DNA of 64,000 nucleotides. Origin: Eleusine coracana subsp. coracana (taxonomy: Eukaryota; Streptophyta; Magnoliopsida; Poales; Poaceae). Where the stretch lies: contig CM064429.1 in NCBI GenBank assembly GCA_032690845.1, positions 11,440,569 through 11,504,568 of the forward strand, written 5' to 3'. Positions 22,214 to 34,137 of the stretch are shown here, piece after piece. Below the pieces are notes generated by a model. The model did no database searches. It saw only the letters and a list, made by a program, of their open reading frames with translations, and had not been told where the DNA came from. Both the position numbers and the translations under genes were made by a program. Position 1 is the stretch's first letter, and each line of letters begins with the position of its first letter.

Positions 22214-22887
22214 TCCTCCCCTTCTTGAAGTGAAGTTGTCCTCGACGGCAACTCGTCATCCTCACCCAAGTATGGTTTCAAATCTGCAACATTAAAATTA
22301 GTGGAAACACCAAACTCCATGAGCAAGTGAAGAACATAAGCATTATCATTAATCTTGGTTAGCACTTTAAAAGGACCAGCAGCACGAGGCATCAGTTTAG
22401 AACGACGCAAAGTAGGAAATCTATCTTTACGCAAGTGCAACCAAACCAAATCACCAGGTTCAAAAGAAATATGTTTTCTACCTTTACTACCAGCAACTTG
22501 ATACTTTTTATTAGCAACGGCAATGTTGTGTTGTGTTTCTTCATGCAATTGTTTCATGTGATCAATATGAGCAAGAGCATCAAGATGTGGTTCATCTTCA
22601 GCATCAATAGCAAACAAATCAATAGGCGCCCTAGGAACATAGCCATAAACAACCTCAAAAGGACACATCTTAGTGGCAGAATGTGTAGCACGATTATAAG
22701 CAAATTCAACATGAGGTAAACAATCTTCCCAACGTCTCAAGTTTTTATCTAGAATAGCTGTAAGCATAGCAGACAAAGTTCTATTTACTACCTCAGTTTG
22801 CCCATCAGTTTGAGGATGACAAGTAGTACTAAACAGCAGCTTAGTTCCTAATTTATTCCAAAGAGAACGCCAAAAATGACTAAGAAA
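22006..22887 (-). pseudogene. E3 integrase, C-terminal half, extending into the LTR
   Basis: Continues the integrase after E4: FWRSLWNKLGTKLLFST, then HPQTDGQTEVVNRTL with the catalytic Glu, FAYNRATHSAT, the DNA-binding part (FEPGDLVWLHLRKDRFP, GPFKVLTKINDNAYVLHL) and a tail that enters the 3' LTR at 22213 and ends at 22006 after GPITRARAQEL. This half is free of stops. Coding that runs into the LTR is known in CRM-type elements. The catalytic Asp residues lie in the other half at 27239-27661. Confidence 0.88.
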
Positions 22888-22892
22888 CTTAG

Positions 22893-23793
22893 TGATGTAA
22901 ACAAGGGTTCCCGATCTTCCGAAAGGTTCTTGGTAAGTTGATTTGGTCGGAGACGACACACAAATCGATCCGGCTTCAGAACAGCACGTTCTAAACCCCG
23001 CAATCGCAGCACGACGTCTCCTCTGGTTATCAACCGTCCAAAGGCGATTGACCTTGCCGAGAAGGCTAATCCCTGCCTGCAAATCAAGAACACAAGCAAG
23101 AACAACGAAGAATGCAACACAATTGCAGATGTATGATTAAACTCTTGAAGTTGGGGTCTCACAAACCGATAAACGGCGACACTGTTTATGAACAGAATTG
23201 ATCTAAGCAAAACCCAAACCCTAATGAAGAGGCGGCGGCTGTATATGAGGACCCTAGGGTTGTGCAAGATTCCCTGGACGCAGCCCTAAGTGGGTTCAAC
23301 TCGATACATGGCCCAAAGACCGATTACGGTGTCGCAGCACCAGAACAGATTCTGAAAGTCGATTTGTTTCGGATATTGCCGACGGCTCGGGACGAATTTT
23401 GACATGGTACTAGTTGGGTTGGAAATTTCTTTTCGTCATCTTTCCAGGCATATATAGAGCATCCAAATCCGAGTCCGTATGCGTCTTGGGTGTCCGTTTT
23501 AGTGGAGACTGGTCCTGGGCTCCGAAATAGACTCGAAGTCGGTTTTGATTGGGCCTCCACCTTGGCTTGGACGTCCTTGCTGGCCCATCACGTCTCTAAT
23601 CACCTATCCAGCTATGTCATCATCATCTTCATGGTTCCTAACAACAATTAATTCATTAGGTAGCAATCTATTCTCAAAACCACATAATAACAACATTAGA
23701 AACGATCTCACCTGTAAATTCAAGTGATGCACATGAACTTTCATCCTAGTTGGAGGAGTGTTGTGTGTATCCATGGGTGTGATGTACTCATCA
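22893..23793 (-). repeat. E4 3' LTR (901 bp)
   Basis: Plus-strand ends TGATGTAAAC and TACTCATCA. Equal in length to its partner at 26333. The minus-strand frame of the E4 ORF reads into it down to 23604. Confidence 0.9.
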
Positions 23794-25289
23794 TTCTCCC
23801 CCTTTTGAATTAGAGTTGTCCTCGACTCGATCTCATCCCTTTCTTCCAATAGTGGTCTCAAATCTGAAATATAAAATATAGAACTATTCCCAAACTTGGG
23901 ATGCAACTCATATTTATGTGCATTATGAAATTTGTCATCACAATGAGAATCTATAGTAGAAGGTATTCCATGCAAATTAATAACCTCTTTGAAACCTTGG
24001 TCAGCAATATGAGCATCATTCTCACTCTTATGACAAAATTGACAATGTGTTATCTTAGAAACACTAGAAATACTTGACATGGCATGGTAATTGTTACTGC
24101 AGTTTTCAAGTTGGCCATTTAATTGTATAACCCAAGGAGGTTTCAATTTTGAACAAATATAAACTCTATGCACCATAAACAAACCTCTATGATCATAGTT
24201 TCCAATAGCATAAAAAATGTTCCTTGTCAATAAAGTCAATTCAGTTTGAGAAAATACTTTCTTCTCCGCGGTATTTAGATCACAAAGAACATCAAATTCA
24301 ATATAACCCAAAGTATTTAGAGAAGAAAATAATTTTTGCTCATCCTTTTGACATGTAACTAAAATAAAATGTTTAATTTCAGCACTAGTGGGTGAATCAT
24401 AAGCAAAAGCATCAAGCTCATTCATTTGTTGTGGTAAAGGTATAAGTGAAGCATTGGCACACAACTACTCTTTATCACAAGGACCACTAGGTAAATCAAC
24501 TTGTGACAAAGGAACATGATCATAAGGTTCCAATACAGCAAGACTATTGGAACAATCCATCACATCAAGAAAGCTCTTACCTAAAGCAACAATCTGTTCT
24601 TTATCTTTCCCACTATCATCTTTTTTATGTATATGATGAAAAGTATTAGTTGCAACAAGAGGCAAAGAAATATATTTATCCTCTAGCAATTTAGATTTTG
24701 ATGGAAGTGTTGCATCATTTGAAATAGCCCATTCTATTCTAAATGGTTCGTTCTTTCTTCTCTCAAGTCTTTGATGATCCTCTTCTAAAATTTCAGCAGC
24801 AGACATAGGTTTAAGAGTAACTCTTCTACCATTGTATTTAAATGAATAGCTATTAGCAATGGTGTTGTGCAAAGCATTATTTGTAGAAATCCAAGGCTTA
24901 CTCAATAACAAATGACACGCTTGCATAGGCACTATATCAAAATCTGCACAATCCTTATAAGAACCAATAAAAAATTCAATGCGTGCAATTTTATCTACCT
25001 TTATCTTACCACAAGAATTTACCCATTGGATGTAGTATGGACATGGGTGTGGCTGTGTGGTCTAGCCGAGCTTCTCGACCAATTCCAAGCTTGCGATGTT
25101 GTTGCTACTCTCTCCATCAATGATGACACGACAACGTCGATCCTTCACAACAAAGTGAGTCTGAAACAAGTTGTTCATTTGATTTTGCTCTACCTTCTCC
25201 ATTTGAGAACTAAACACTCGTTGTGCTACAACACTTGTATCAACCTTATTTGACACCATCGGCTCATCATCATCGGTGTTGTAACCTGA
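23604..25289 (-). pseudogene. E4 single ORF: protease fused to integrase remnant
   Basis: From ATG at 25289 one frame continues 562 codons to 23604 with only two stops, TAG at 25062-25064 and TAG at 24465-24467, both explicable as CAG or TGG to TAG. Order: acidic start MSGYNTDDDEP, protease with CRVIIDGESSNNIAS (Asp retained) and PMQACHLLLSKPW, a central 250 residues without a domain I recognise, a short integrase-like segment (HIADQGFKEVINLHGI), a tail with YISDLRPLLEERDEIESRT, and the LTR-encoded end. No RT or gag. The long frame suggests selection for a fusion product before decay. Confidence 0.72.
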
Positions 25290-26332
25290 CATTGTTAATA
25301 GAAAACAAGAAAACACACAAGAGTATATTTTCCTATCACTACTGTTTGATCACGATGGAAACTCTCAACAAGCAAATGACAGCACCTAACTGAGTTCTTA
25401 CAAGATTCTTAGTAGCAAAACATAGGATACCTTGGAGAGTGTGATCCGACGATTGCGAGGGTCCAAAGTTCTGTGCCTATTCAGAAGGATATATATGGAG
25501 CTAGGTAGGCAATTTATAGTAGCAAGGATTAGCAAAATTTCAATTCAAAAATTGCAAAACTGAATAATAGTCCCAAGCTAGTCTATGTCACTGGCCTAAA
25601 CTTGTCTCGGACCTAGTTCAAGCAAGCAAGCAAATGGCTCAACAAAGGACACAAAGGCTGCAAGCAATTCTGAATTTTTTTCTCTTCTCCTTTCGTTTTT
25701 TTCTTTTGTTATAGGTGCGGCTTTTTCTTCTTATTTGTTTTTCAGCACCTCTTTGCCTTTTACTTCTTTCATGATTTTTTTGACATAAAACTGCAGCAAG
25801 AGTTGCGAACTTTATAGCACAAAGGAAAAACCTAAACTTTCTTTTTTGCACTCTTTACGTAAGGAATAGATGTACATGTAGAACTGAAACGACAATTCTC
25901 ATATGCAACAACGTGCAGCAATCTCTTGACTCAAGGAACAAAGTGCAACAGAAAACACTCTAAGTTTCTTTTGCACACAAAAAGTAGAAGGCTAGATGTT
26001 AAATAAATATTTAGTGCAAACAATTCTAGTAGTACTATTCTTTCAACGTGTGCAATAATCTGATTTTTTTTCTTGATTGTCTATGAACAAGGACACACAC
26101 GACTCAAACAAGACCAAAGAACAAGTACTAGACCAACAACACAATGACCTTGTAGGGACTAAAATTCAGAGAAGCAAACTAAACTGAAAATTGCAAGGCA
26201 CAAGGGGGGTGTAGGATAGCAGAAACACGACGAACAAATATTTTTGTAGGGCAATTTTCTGGACTCTAGGATTGAACAAAATAACAAGGATAAAGGCGAA
26301 CCTAACGGTGTACTTAAAGCTTTGATACCACT
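25290..26332 (-). other. E4 leader region
   Basis: About 1 kb between the 5' LTR and the ORF start with no gag-like frame. It is A/T-rich with runs of T (25676-25715) and holds the primer site at its right end. A short minus-strand frame at 25639-25851 is lysine-rich through base composition and is not a supported gene. Confidence 0.6.
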
Positions 26333-27233
26333 TGATGTAAACAAGGGTTCCCGATCTTCCGAAAGGTTCTTGGTAAGTTGATTTGGTCGGAGGCGACACA
26401 CAAATCGATCCGGCTTCAGAACAGCACGTTCTAAACCCCGCAATCGTAGCACGACGTCTCCTCTGGTTATCAACCGTCCAAAGATGATTGACCTTGCCGA
26501 GAAGGCTAATCCCTGCCTGCGAATCAAGAACACAAGCAAGAACAACGAAGGATGCAACACAATTGCAGATGTATGATTAAACTCTCGAAGTTGGGGTCTC
26601 ACAAACCGATGAACGGCGACACTGTTTATGAACAGAATTGATCTAAGAAAAATACAAACCCTAATGAAGAGGCGGCGACTGTATATGAGGACCCTAGGGT
26701 CGTGCAAGATCCCCTGTACGCAGCCCTAAGTGGGTTCAACTCGATACATGGCCCAAAGACCGATTACGGTGTCGCAGCACCAGAACAAATTCTGGAAGTT
26801 GATTTGTTTCGGAGATTGCTGACGGCTCGGGACGAGTTTTGACATGGGACCAGTTGGGTTGGAAAGTTCGTTTCGTCATCTTTCCAGGAATATATAGAAC
26901 GTCCAAATCCGAGTCCGTATGCGTCCTGGGTGTCCGTTTTAGTGCAGACTGGTACTGGGCTCCGAAACAGACTCGAAGTCGGTATTGATTGGGCCTCCAC
27001 CTTGGCTTGGACGTCCTTGCTGGCCCATCACGTCTCCAGTCACCTACCCAGCTATGTCATCATCATATCCATGGTTACTAACAACAATTAATTCATTAGG
27101 TAGTAATCTATTCTCAAAACCACATAATAAAAACATTAGAAACGATCTCACCTGTAAATTCAGGTGATGCACATGAACTTTCATCCTAGTTGGAGGAGTG
27201 TTGTGTGTATCCATGAGTGTGATGTACTCATTA
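26333..27233 (-). repeat. E4 5' LTR (901 bp)
   Basis: Same length as the 3' LTR, with scattered substitutions. A TATATATTCC box on the minus strand (complement about 26886-26895) precedes the likely start. The terminal CA is mutated to TA on the plus strand side. Confidence 0.88.
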
Positions 27234-27238
27234 CTTAG

Positions 27239-27661
27239 CATCACGATCAGAGACAATTGTTTTAGGAATTCCATGCAATCTAACAATCTCTCTAAAGAAC
27301 AATTAAGCAACATTTGAGGCATCATCAGTTTTATGACAAGGTATAAAGTGAGCCATTTTAGAGAAACGATCAACAACCACAAAAATACTGTCCCTCCCCT
27401 TCTTAGTGTGAGGCAATCTCAAAACAAAATCCATCGAAATATCATGCCAAGGAGAAGAGGGAACAGGCAAGGGCATATACAAACCATGATTACCCAAACA
27501 AGATTTAGCTTTTTAACATGTAGTACAGCGTGCAACAAGGCGCTCAACATCACGGCGCATCCGTGGCCAAAAGAAATGGTCGACCAACACCTCATGTGTC
27601 TTGAAAACGCTGAAGTGACCCATAAGACCACCTCCATGCGCCTCCTGTAACAACAAAACAC
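27239..27661 (-). pseudogene. E3 integrase, N-terminal half
   Basis: Zinc-binding CxxC region (about 27520-27590, shifted frame, with FGHGCAV-type reading) and the start of the catalytic core: DFVLRLPHTKKGRDSIFVV with VDRFSKMAHFIPCHKT gives the first Asp; the second Asp (SDRDAK) lies immediately before the CTTAG duplication. Frameshifts and a TAA near 27513 separate it from RNase H. It joins 22887-22006 when E4 is removed. Confidence 0.82.
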
Positions 27662-27713
27662 GAACCGAGCTAGCTAGAATACACAACTTGTTAGCACGAA
27701 ACAGGAACCCATC

Positions 27714-28457
27714 CTACATATGAAATTTGCCCCAAGGTTTGCCATCCTTACAATGCATCATAATATCACGAAAATCAGCATCATTCACATATTGATCTTT
27801 CAAAGCTTGCAAACCAAAGATTTTAAAGTCTAATTGGGACAGCATCATATGGCGACGAGACAAAGCATCGGCAATCACATTTTCCTTCCTGTTTTTATGT
27901 TTAATGATGTACGGAAAAGATTCAATAAATTCAACCCATTTAGCATGACGATGGTTCAGATTAGTTTGGGTTCTAATATGTTTCAAAGACTCATGATCAG
28001 AATGAATAATAAATTCGCGAGGCCATAAATAATGCTGCCATGTTTACAAAGTCCTTACTAAAGCATAAAGTTCTTTATCATAAGTGGAATATTTAAGAGC
28101 AGCACCACTTAACTTCTCACTAAAATAAGCAATGGGTTTATGATCTTGCAACAAAACAGCACCCAAATCAATTCCACTAGCATCACATTCCAATTCAAAC
28201 ACTTTATCAAAATTAGGCAATTGTAAGAGAGGAGCATGAGTTAACCGTTCCTTTAAAGTGTTGAATGCTTCGTCTTGTGGTGTGCCCCACTCAAATGGCG
28301 CACCCTTCTTGGTCAGCTCATGTAATGGTGCAGCAATAGAACTGAAATCCCGCACAAAACGACGATAGAAGCCTGCAAGACCAAGAAAACTGCGAACCTG
28401 TGTGACCGTCGTCGGTTGGGGCCAACTCTGAATGGCGTCCACCTTGCTGCTATCCAC
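27714..28457 (-). pseudogene. E3 RNase H and connection domain
   Basis: Starts with FLGLAGFYRRFVRDFSSIA and continues through FELECDASGIDLGAVLLQ, AYFSEKLSGAALKYSTYDKE and, after a small break near 28044, HTDHESLK-type sequence and NVIADALSRR at about 27860. It removes RNA from the hybrid during reverse transcription. A TAA near 28042 and frame changes inactivate it. Confidence 0.82.
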
Positions 28458-28589
28458 CTCAATGCCCTATAGAGTAACAACATATTCAAGAAACAAAACA
28501 CGTTGCGTGCAAAAAGTGCATTTTTCCATGTTCCCAAACAAGTGAGCAGCATGCAAAGCATCAAAAACAGCACGCAAATGATCTAAATG

Positions 28590-29335
28590 CTCATTCATGG
28601 ATTTGCTGTATATAAGGATATCATCAAAATAGACAACAACAATATTCCAATGAAAGGCCGAAGAACTTCATTCATTAAGCGCATAAAAGTGCTAGGAGCA
28701 TTAGACAATCCAAACGGCATAACCAACCATTCATACAAGCCAAATTTAGTTTTAAAAGCCGTTTTCCATTCATCTCCTAATTTCATTCTTATCTTATGGT
28801 AACCATTACGCAAATCAACCTTAGAGAAAATTGTGGCACCACTAAGTTCATCAAGCATATCATCAAGGCGTGGTATAGGATATCGATCACGAATTGTAAT
28901 ATTATTAATTGCACGACAATCTACACACATACGCCAAGAACCATCTTTCTTAAGAACAAGCAAAACAGAAACCGAACAAGGACTGAGAGACTCACGAATG
29001 TAACCTTTATCAAGCAATGCCTGCACTTGACGCTGAATTTCTTTCGTGTCCTCAGGATTTGTGCGGTACGGGGCGCGATTAGGAAGCTGTGCGCCTGGAA
29101 TTAAATCAATCTGATGTTCTATGCCACGAATAGGAGGAAGACCCGGTGGCAATTCAGCGGGAAAAACATCTTTACAGTCCTGCAAAAGGTTAGCCACAAC
29201 AGGAGGAATATGCAACATAGGCGCCTCATCTAGTGAAATAAGCATACGAGAGCAAACTAGCGCATAGCAAAGCAGATTAGCATCATGTAATTCATCAAAA
29301 TCAGCACGTGTAGCAAGCAAGATAGGGTTATTCAA
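28590..29335 (-). pseudogene. E3 reverse transcriptase
   Basis: About 246 codons in one frame: a leader, PPGLPPIRGIEHQIDLIPGA, WRMCVDCRAINNITIRDRYP, DLRNGYHKIRM and LYEWLVMPFGLSNAPSTF. Just before the catalytic YFDD the frame shifts by one base, so YFDDILIYS is found only in another frame (about 28610-28640). VLLVLKK has replaced the usual PK motif. Clear chromovirus RT, inactive through this frameshift. Confidence 0.87.
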
Positions 29336-29347
29336 TTTGATCTCATG

Positions 29348-29830
29348 TTAAACAGGTGCAACAGGAGGCGATGTAACCAATTTTGTAGCTTTTGTCGCTC
29401 GAGCAATATCATCTTTAAGAACTTGTTCAGGTGTCATAGGATGAATAACAATTTTCTGACCCTTAAACATGAAGGAATAATAATTGGATCGACCATGATG
29501 AACACTATCAACATCATATTGCCAAGGACGGCCATGCAACAAAGAGCATGCTTCCATTAGAACAACATCACAATCTACAAAATCAGAATAGGCGTCAAGA
29601 GAGAAAGGAACACGTACCGAGCGCGTTACCTTTATTTTGCCGCCATCATTAAGCCATTGAACGTGATATGGATGTGGATGTTTCCTTGTTGGCAATGACA
29701 ACTGCTCCACCAAGGTCGTACTAGCCAAATTGTTGCAACTTCCACCATTGATGATTATACGGATCGCTCGTTCTTGCACAACGTCTTTGATATGAAAAAT
29801 GTTGTAGCGCTGATGCTTTTAATCCTGAAC
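29348..29830 (-). pseudogene. E3 protease
   Basis: Pepsin-like retroviral-type protease segment: IRIIINGGSCNNLASTTLVE, HPYHVQWLNDGGKIKV, FVDCDVVLMEACSLLHGRPW, ending with MTPEQVLKDDIARAT. The catalytic Asp of the IIDGGSCN motif is Asn here (GAT to AAT type), so it would be dead even before the stop at 29348. Upstream sequence to about 29990 links it to gag out of frame. Confidence 0.8.
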
Positions 29831-30009
29831 GACTTGTGTACTAAGAACACGCTGCACAACAAGAGTTGCATACCTGTCGGCGGCACTAGAGTCGACATGA
29901 AGCTCCGTATTATTTGCATGATTAGTGGCAAGCATAGTCTGCTGAATATCCTCAGAATCACTAGCAAAAGAATACCCACCGTCGTCACGAATCAACATAG
30001 TTCGTTTAT

Positions 30010-31089
30010 TTGGACAATCGCGTTCACATGACTAAATCCTTGGCAACGGTGACACTGAATATCACGAGCTCGTCCAGATGACGAGGAGGACGACACGATC
30101 GAGGCAGATTTGGCCGTGGATGGAGCACTCGACTTGGACGTGGTCGAGGAGTGGTCGCGCGACGTGGAAGGAGGTGTCGACCGTGGAGCTGAAGGCATCT
30201 TGGACCCTACAAAAATGTTAGGTCTTGACGAAGATTGTCGATCTTGCACTTCACGTTCAGCTTTACAAGCATATTCAAATAAGGTGGTCATATCATCATA
30301 ATGTTTATAATCAAGAATGTTCTGAATTTCACGATTTAACCCACCCCTAAAGCGAGCCATAGAAGCATCATCCAGTTCAACTAAACCACAGCGAATCATA
30401 CCCTTTTGCAAAGCTTGATAATAATCCTCTACGGAAAGTGAACCTTGTTGAAAACGCTGCATTTGATTAAGCAAATCTCTAGCATAATATGACGGCACAA
30501 AATGATGATGCATAGCAGCTTTTAATGCCGTCCAAGTGGCTGGAATATTATCAGGATACCTTTGTCTATACTCACGCCACCAAAGTAAAGCAAATTCAGT
30601 AAATTCACTAATAGCAGCTTTAACTTGTAAATTAGTAGGAATATCATGGCATGCAAATTTTTGTTCAACCTCTAATTCCCAATCAAGATAAGCACCCGGA
30701 TCATATTTGCCATTAAAAGTGAGAATATGAAATTTTATTTTGGCAAAAGAATCATTAATAGGAACACGTACCCTACGAGCACGACCACGGCGATTGTCGT
30801 CGTCCTGCTCGGTTTCGGCGCCGTAGTCACTTGCATTTTGCAACTCTGTGAGCTGCGTCGTCATGGTCCCAAGCTGCGTCGACATGGCCTCAAGACGAGC
30901 CATGATCGTCGCGAGCGTGGTGCGGGCAGCCGTATCAGCGAGGTCCAGTTGATCAAAACGCTCATTCGACGAAGTGACCGTAGAGTCAAGGCTCTCGTGC
31001 ATCGTCTTTATGTCGTTTTGTAGACCATCAACCTGTGTCTGGACATCCTGGAGGGTGAGCTCCTCCAACTTCGAGCTGTTTTCTGCCAT
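30010..31089 (-). pseudogene. E3 gag
   Basis: ATG at 31089, about 355 codons open. N-terminal 85 residues form a predicted coiled coil (LTLQDVQTQVDGLQNDIKTM), followed by an acidic/basic linker, the retrotransposon gag domain (FNGKYDPGAYLDWELEVEQ, FALLWWREYRQRY, GSLSVEDYYQALQKGM) and a Ser/Thr/Pro-rich region. It ends with a CCHC zinc knuckle that starts CHRCQGFSHV and is completed (RDCPNKR) only in a shifted frame near 30010. It forms the particle shell and binds RNA. Apart from this frameshift it is well preserved. Confidence 0.87.
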
Positions 31090-32038
31090 AGAAACACAAG
31101 CAATACAAAAATCGGAATCCTACAACGAGAGGTGAGTGGTGGATGAAAAGCTCAATCAAAAAGCTGTTATCAAATTCTTACCCGTCCTTACCAAGCACGC
31201 AAGCGTGAACTGCAACCACAGGTAAAACCGGTGGAAGATTGGAGGAGCGATTGCATGGTGAAGCAAAAACCTGCTCGTAGTAGAAAATTTGTAGGGCTGA
31301 GAGGCTGCACTCAATCCAAGGGTTAGCACAATTCAAACAATAACTGCAAAGCTGAATAATGGTGCTAAACGTGAAAAGATTGCTGCCGGTACAAGGGCAA
31401 GAGGAATGAAGAAGGATCAAAACAAAGTGCAGCAAGAATGCATCGCCTGTGTTGCTCGGCCGCTCTTTTTTTTTCTTTCTTTTTTTTCTTTTTTTTTTGA
31501 TACCGTTTTCTGAAAATATAAACAATGAGACCTCAAATGAGCAACTAAGCACAAGCGCTTTTTTTTAGGCAGGGGTAGAACGGTAATTAGAAGAGGGACA
31601 CACGGAACCGAGCAGAAACAAACACAAGGCGAGGCGAGCGGGTTACGACGTAACCGAGTAGGACTCGATTGCCGATCGGCCAAAAGCGTCGGCGAGGCAG
31701 TGATTGACCCGGAATCACGGTGCAGCGGAAAAACTTGGTAAGCGATTGGCTGACCACAACTTGGTAAGCGAGACGGGGTAAATAGATGTGGCGGAAAGCA
31801 AACTGTGGTGGTGAAAACACGCGGCACGGCGGAAGGATATGATGATGATGAGGAGAAAATGATTAAACACAGTGTACCAGCAATGATCAAAAGCGAAAGC
31901 ACAAAAACTCAACAACGCAAATTATTGAACGAAAGTGCGAGGCTCAAAACCGTACCGGGTTAAACTTTTTTTTTTGTGGTTTTCGGTTTATGTGGACTTG
32001 GATAAACTCACCGAGAAACACTGGAATCTGATACCACT
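31090..32038 (-). other. E3 leader and primer binding site
   Basis: Noncoding leader of about 950 bp with a T-rich/A-rich run (31467-31499). The primer site is the complement of 32021-32036 and begins TGGTATCAGA, matching the initiator-Met tRNA, two bases from the LTR. Confidence 0.8.
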
Positions 32039-32688
32039 TGATAGGTGTAGAGTGCCCGATCTTTCGGTGAGTGGAGATAACTTCGATTTGGTGGATGTCG
32101 ACCCTCACGATCCGACTACGACGAGCAAGCCGAAGCGCCAATGCAATCGCTGAACCAACTTCCGGAGGATATTAACCTTGCGGTAAACAAGATCAACCTG
32201 ATCACGAGGACCAATTCTTACGCGCAATCGAAGAACGAGCAAGAATTAGAGGCGAGCAATCTGATGTATTGCACGAAGGTGGAGTTCTGAATTCACATCG
32301 AGAGACGGATGTATAGCTAAGCTAAACTTAAAACAAAACTCAAAGATTGCAAGAGGCGCAGCCCTTGACTAAATAGGGGGAGGACGAGGCATCTAGGGCC
32401 GGCTGAAGTGGAGAGGCGCGCGGTGGAGAGGGAGTCGCGCGACTTGGGCCATGTGGGCCTTCAGGCGGCATCATCCTGGGCCGTCGTTCCTTAGCATCAA
32501 AACCGTCTTCAATTCCTGGGCTCGAGCTCTAGTGATTGGGCCCTTGTACATCGTCGTCTCATTAGAAGATGGATCCGTAACTCGAGGAGGCGCGATGACG
32601 AGAGGTGGAGGCGTGACAGCTTGGTTTGGCGCGCCATCTTCCGTCGTCATTATTCGCATATCGTTGATGTCCTCATCAGTAGACTTGG
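32039..32688 (-). repeat. E3 5' LTR (650 bp)
   Basis: Matches the 3' LTR at 21574-22213 with few substitutions. Plus-strand ends TGATAGGTG and CCTCATCA, next to GTAGA. The minus-strand reading frame at 32471-32688 is the LTR-encoded integrase tail duplicated in this copy. Confidence 0.9.
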
Positions 32689-32693
32689 ATACT

Positions 32694-33400
32694 AGAGCAG
32701 CATATTTGCTTTGCTCTTCCGCCGCCTTTTTGTCAGCCGCTTCTGCTTGGCTTCTTTGTACCGCTCGATGTTCGATGCGAGCTTGAGCCTCAAGTACTTC
32801 AAGCTGGCAGAATTCGATGTTTGTTACCGCTTGTAGCACTGAGTCTAGGCCTACAGGCAATTGATCTCTGATCTCAAGGTACCTCGCTCTGATCGGACCA
32901 ACATCCAGAAATAGCCGCTTGATTGGGATGTATATTGAAGAAGTGCGCCTGGAAACCTAGGTCTGAAAAGAATAAAGGGAATCATTAAGGAAATGCATGT
33001 GAATAAGTTAATAAGGCAGGAAAAATTAGCCCGTACTATTGTTTTTGAAGTCGATAGAAGCATTGGCACATCATGTTCTGGAGTCAATGAAGACAGCGGG
33101 GCATCAGAAGACTCGGAAATATATGTACTAATGGCCAATGACTAGAATTCCTGAGAATACAAAAGATAAGGGATTGGAGAGTATAAGGCAGTTGAAAGTG
33201 TAAAGTAAAGGTAATACCTGAAGATCGACCCAAGGAATCAAAGCCATAATTGGTGAAGAAGGAGCGGGCATTGGCTCATCGACTTCTCTTGAGATGGCAG
33301 TGTCGATGGGAGGAGAGTCGATGTGAGTGGTTTGTTCTGAAGGTTGGTCTAATATAGTGGCACTGCTGGATTGCTCTCCTGAGTCATTCACGATCTCCTA
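32694..33400 (-). pseudogene. E1 antisense gene, distal exons before E3
   Basis: Holds two well-delimited exons and part of the last one. Exon 33397-33218 is preceded by GTTCTTTTTTTTAG and followed by GTATTACC; it encodes EIVNDSGEQSSSA and SPIMALIPWVDLQ. A smaller exon follows after TTGTATTCTCAG at 33153. The last exon begins after CTTTATTCTTTTCAG at about 32961 and runs into E3. These acceptors with long pyrimidine tracts are the strongest splice evidence. Confidence 0.65.
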
Positions 33401-34137
33401 AAAAAAAGAACACAAGGTAAATGATATATTACATTGGAGAGATTTAAGATAAGGAAGATGCTCTTACTGTAGCCACTAAAGATGAAGGTTGATCTATCAA
33501 CTCAGGGGGATTTATTGGTTCTTTGGCTGATAACTTAGTATCTTGAGCCGATGGGGTAGTTGTCGATGGAGGGACCTCGAAAGTCGATGGAAGGACAAAA
33601 GTCGATGGCAGTGTTTGAAGGAAATTTATAAGATTGATGCAAATAAAGATGAGAGGGAGACAAGTTTGAATATGTTACCCAAGCAGCTTCAGCAAGGCCA
33701 GTGATTACTTCTTGGGCTAGTTCTTGAATAAGAGCTGGAGTCAATGGAGTGGTCTTATGAATAGAAAGAGTTAAGGATCTGGAATAATAAAGCTGCAGAT
33801 AATTCTAAAGATTGAAGGATCGTTACCTGAGCTGTTGGTATAGGATCAGTCAGAGTCGATAAAGATGTTGCCACCCTGGCACGTTTCTATTGTTCAGATG
33901 TTTGAGGCGCGGGACCATTTTTCTCATGGTCTTCAGACCTCGGCCGCTAAGGATTTGAGCAGGAGTTGGAGCATCACAACCTATGATTGGGCTGTTAGCC
34001 GTTCGGCCGTACCTGATTAGCTTCATGCTGTTACTCACGGTTGGAGGGATTATTGCTGGATCCTACATGATGGAATAATTAATTGTTAAAGAGTCGATGA
34101 GAAAAGCAATACATTTTTCCAAAGATTGAAGACTTAC

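Larger units (their letters stand above)
22893..27233 (-). mobile_element. E4: non-autonomous chromovirus-derived element inside E3 integrase
   Basis: 4341-bp unit with two 901-bp LTRs (22893-23793, 26333-27233) and exact CTTAG duplications (22888-22892, 27234-27238). One LTR end is ATTA instead of ATCA (27230-27233). Internal region 2.5 kb with initiator-Met primer site (TGGTATCAAAGC, complement 26313-26330), leader, one reading frame and polypurine tract (complement 23794-23807). It lacks gag, RT, RNase H and most of integrase, so it needs enzymes of another element. E5 and E6 belong to the same LTR family. Confidence 0.9.
21574..32688 (-). mobile_element. E3: CRM-like chromovirus on the minus strand
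   Basis: Complete 11.1-kb unit (with E4 inside) flanked by exact GTAGA duplications (21569-21573 and 32689-32693). 5' LTR 32039-32688, initiator-Met primer site, gag, protease, RT, RNase H, integrase reaching into the 3' LTR, 3' LTR 21574-22213. RT and integrase read as chromovirus, closest by eye to the CRM clade (FGLYEWLVMPFGLSNAPSTF; GPITRARA near the end inside the LTR). It disrupts the last exon of the E1 antisense gene. Confidence 0.9.
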
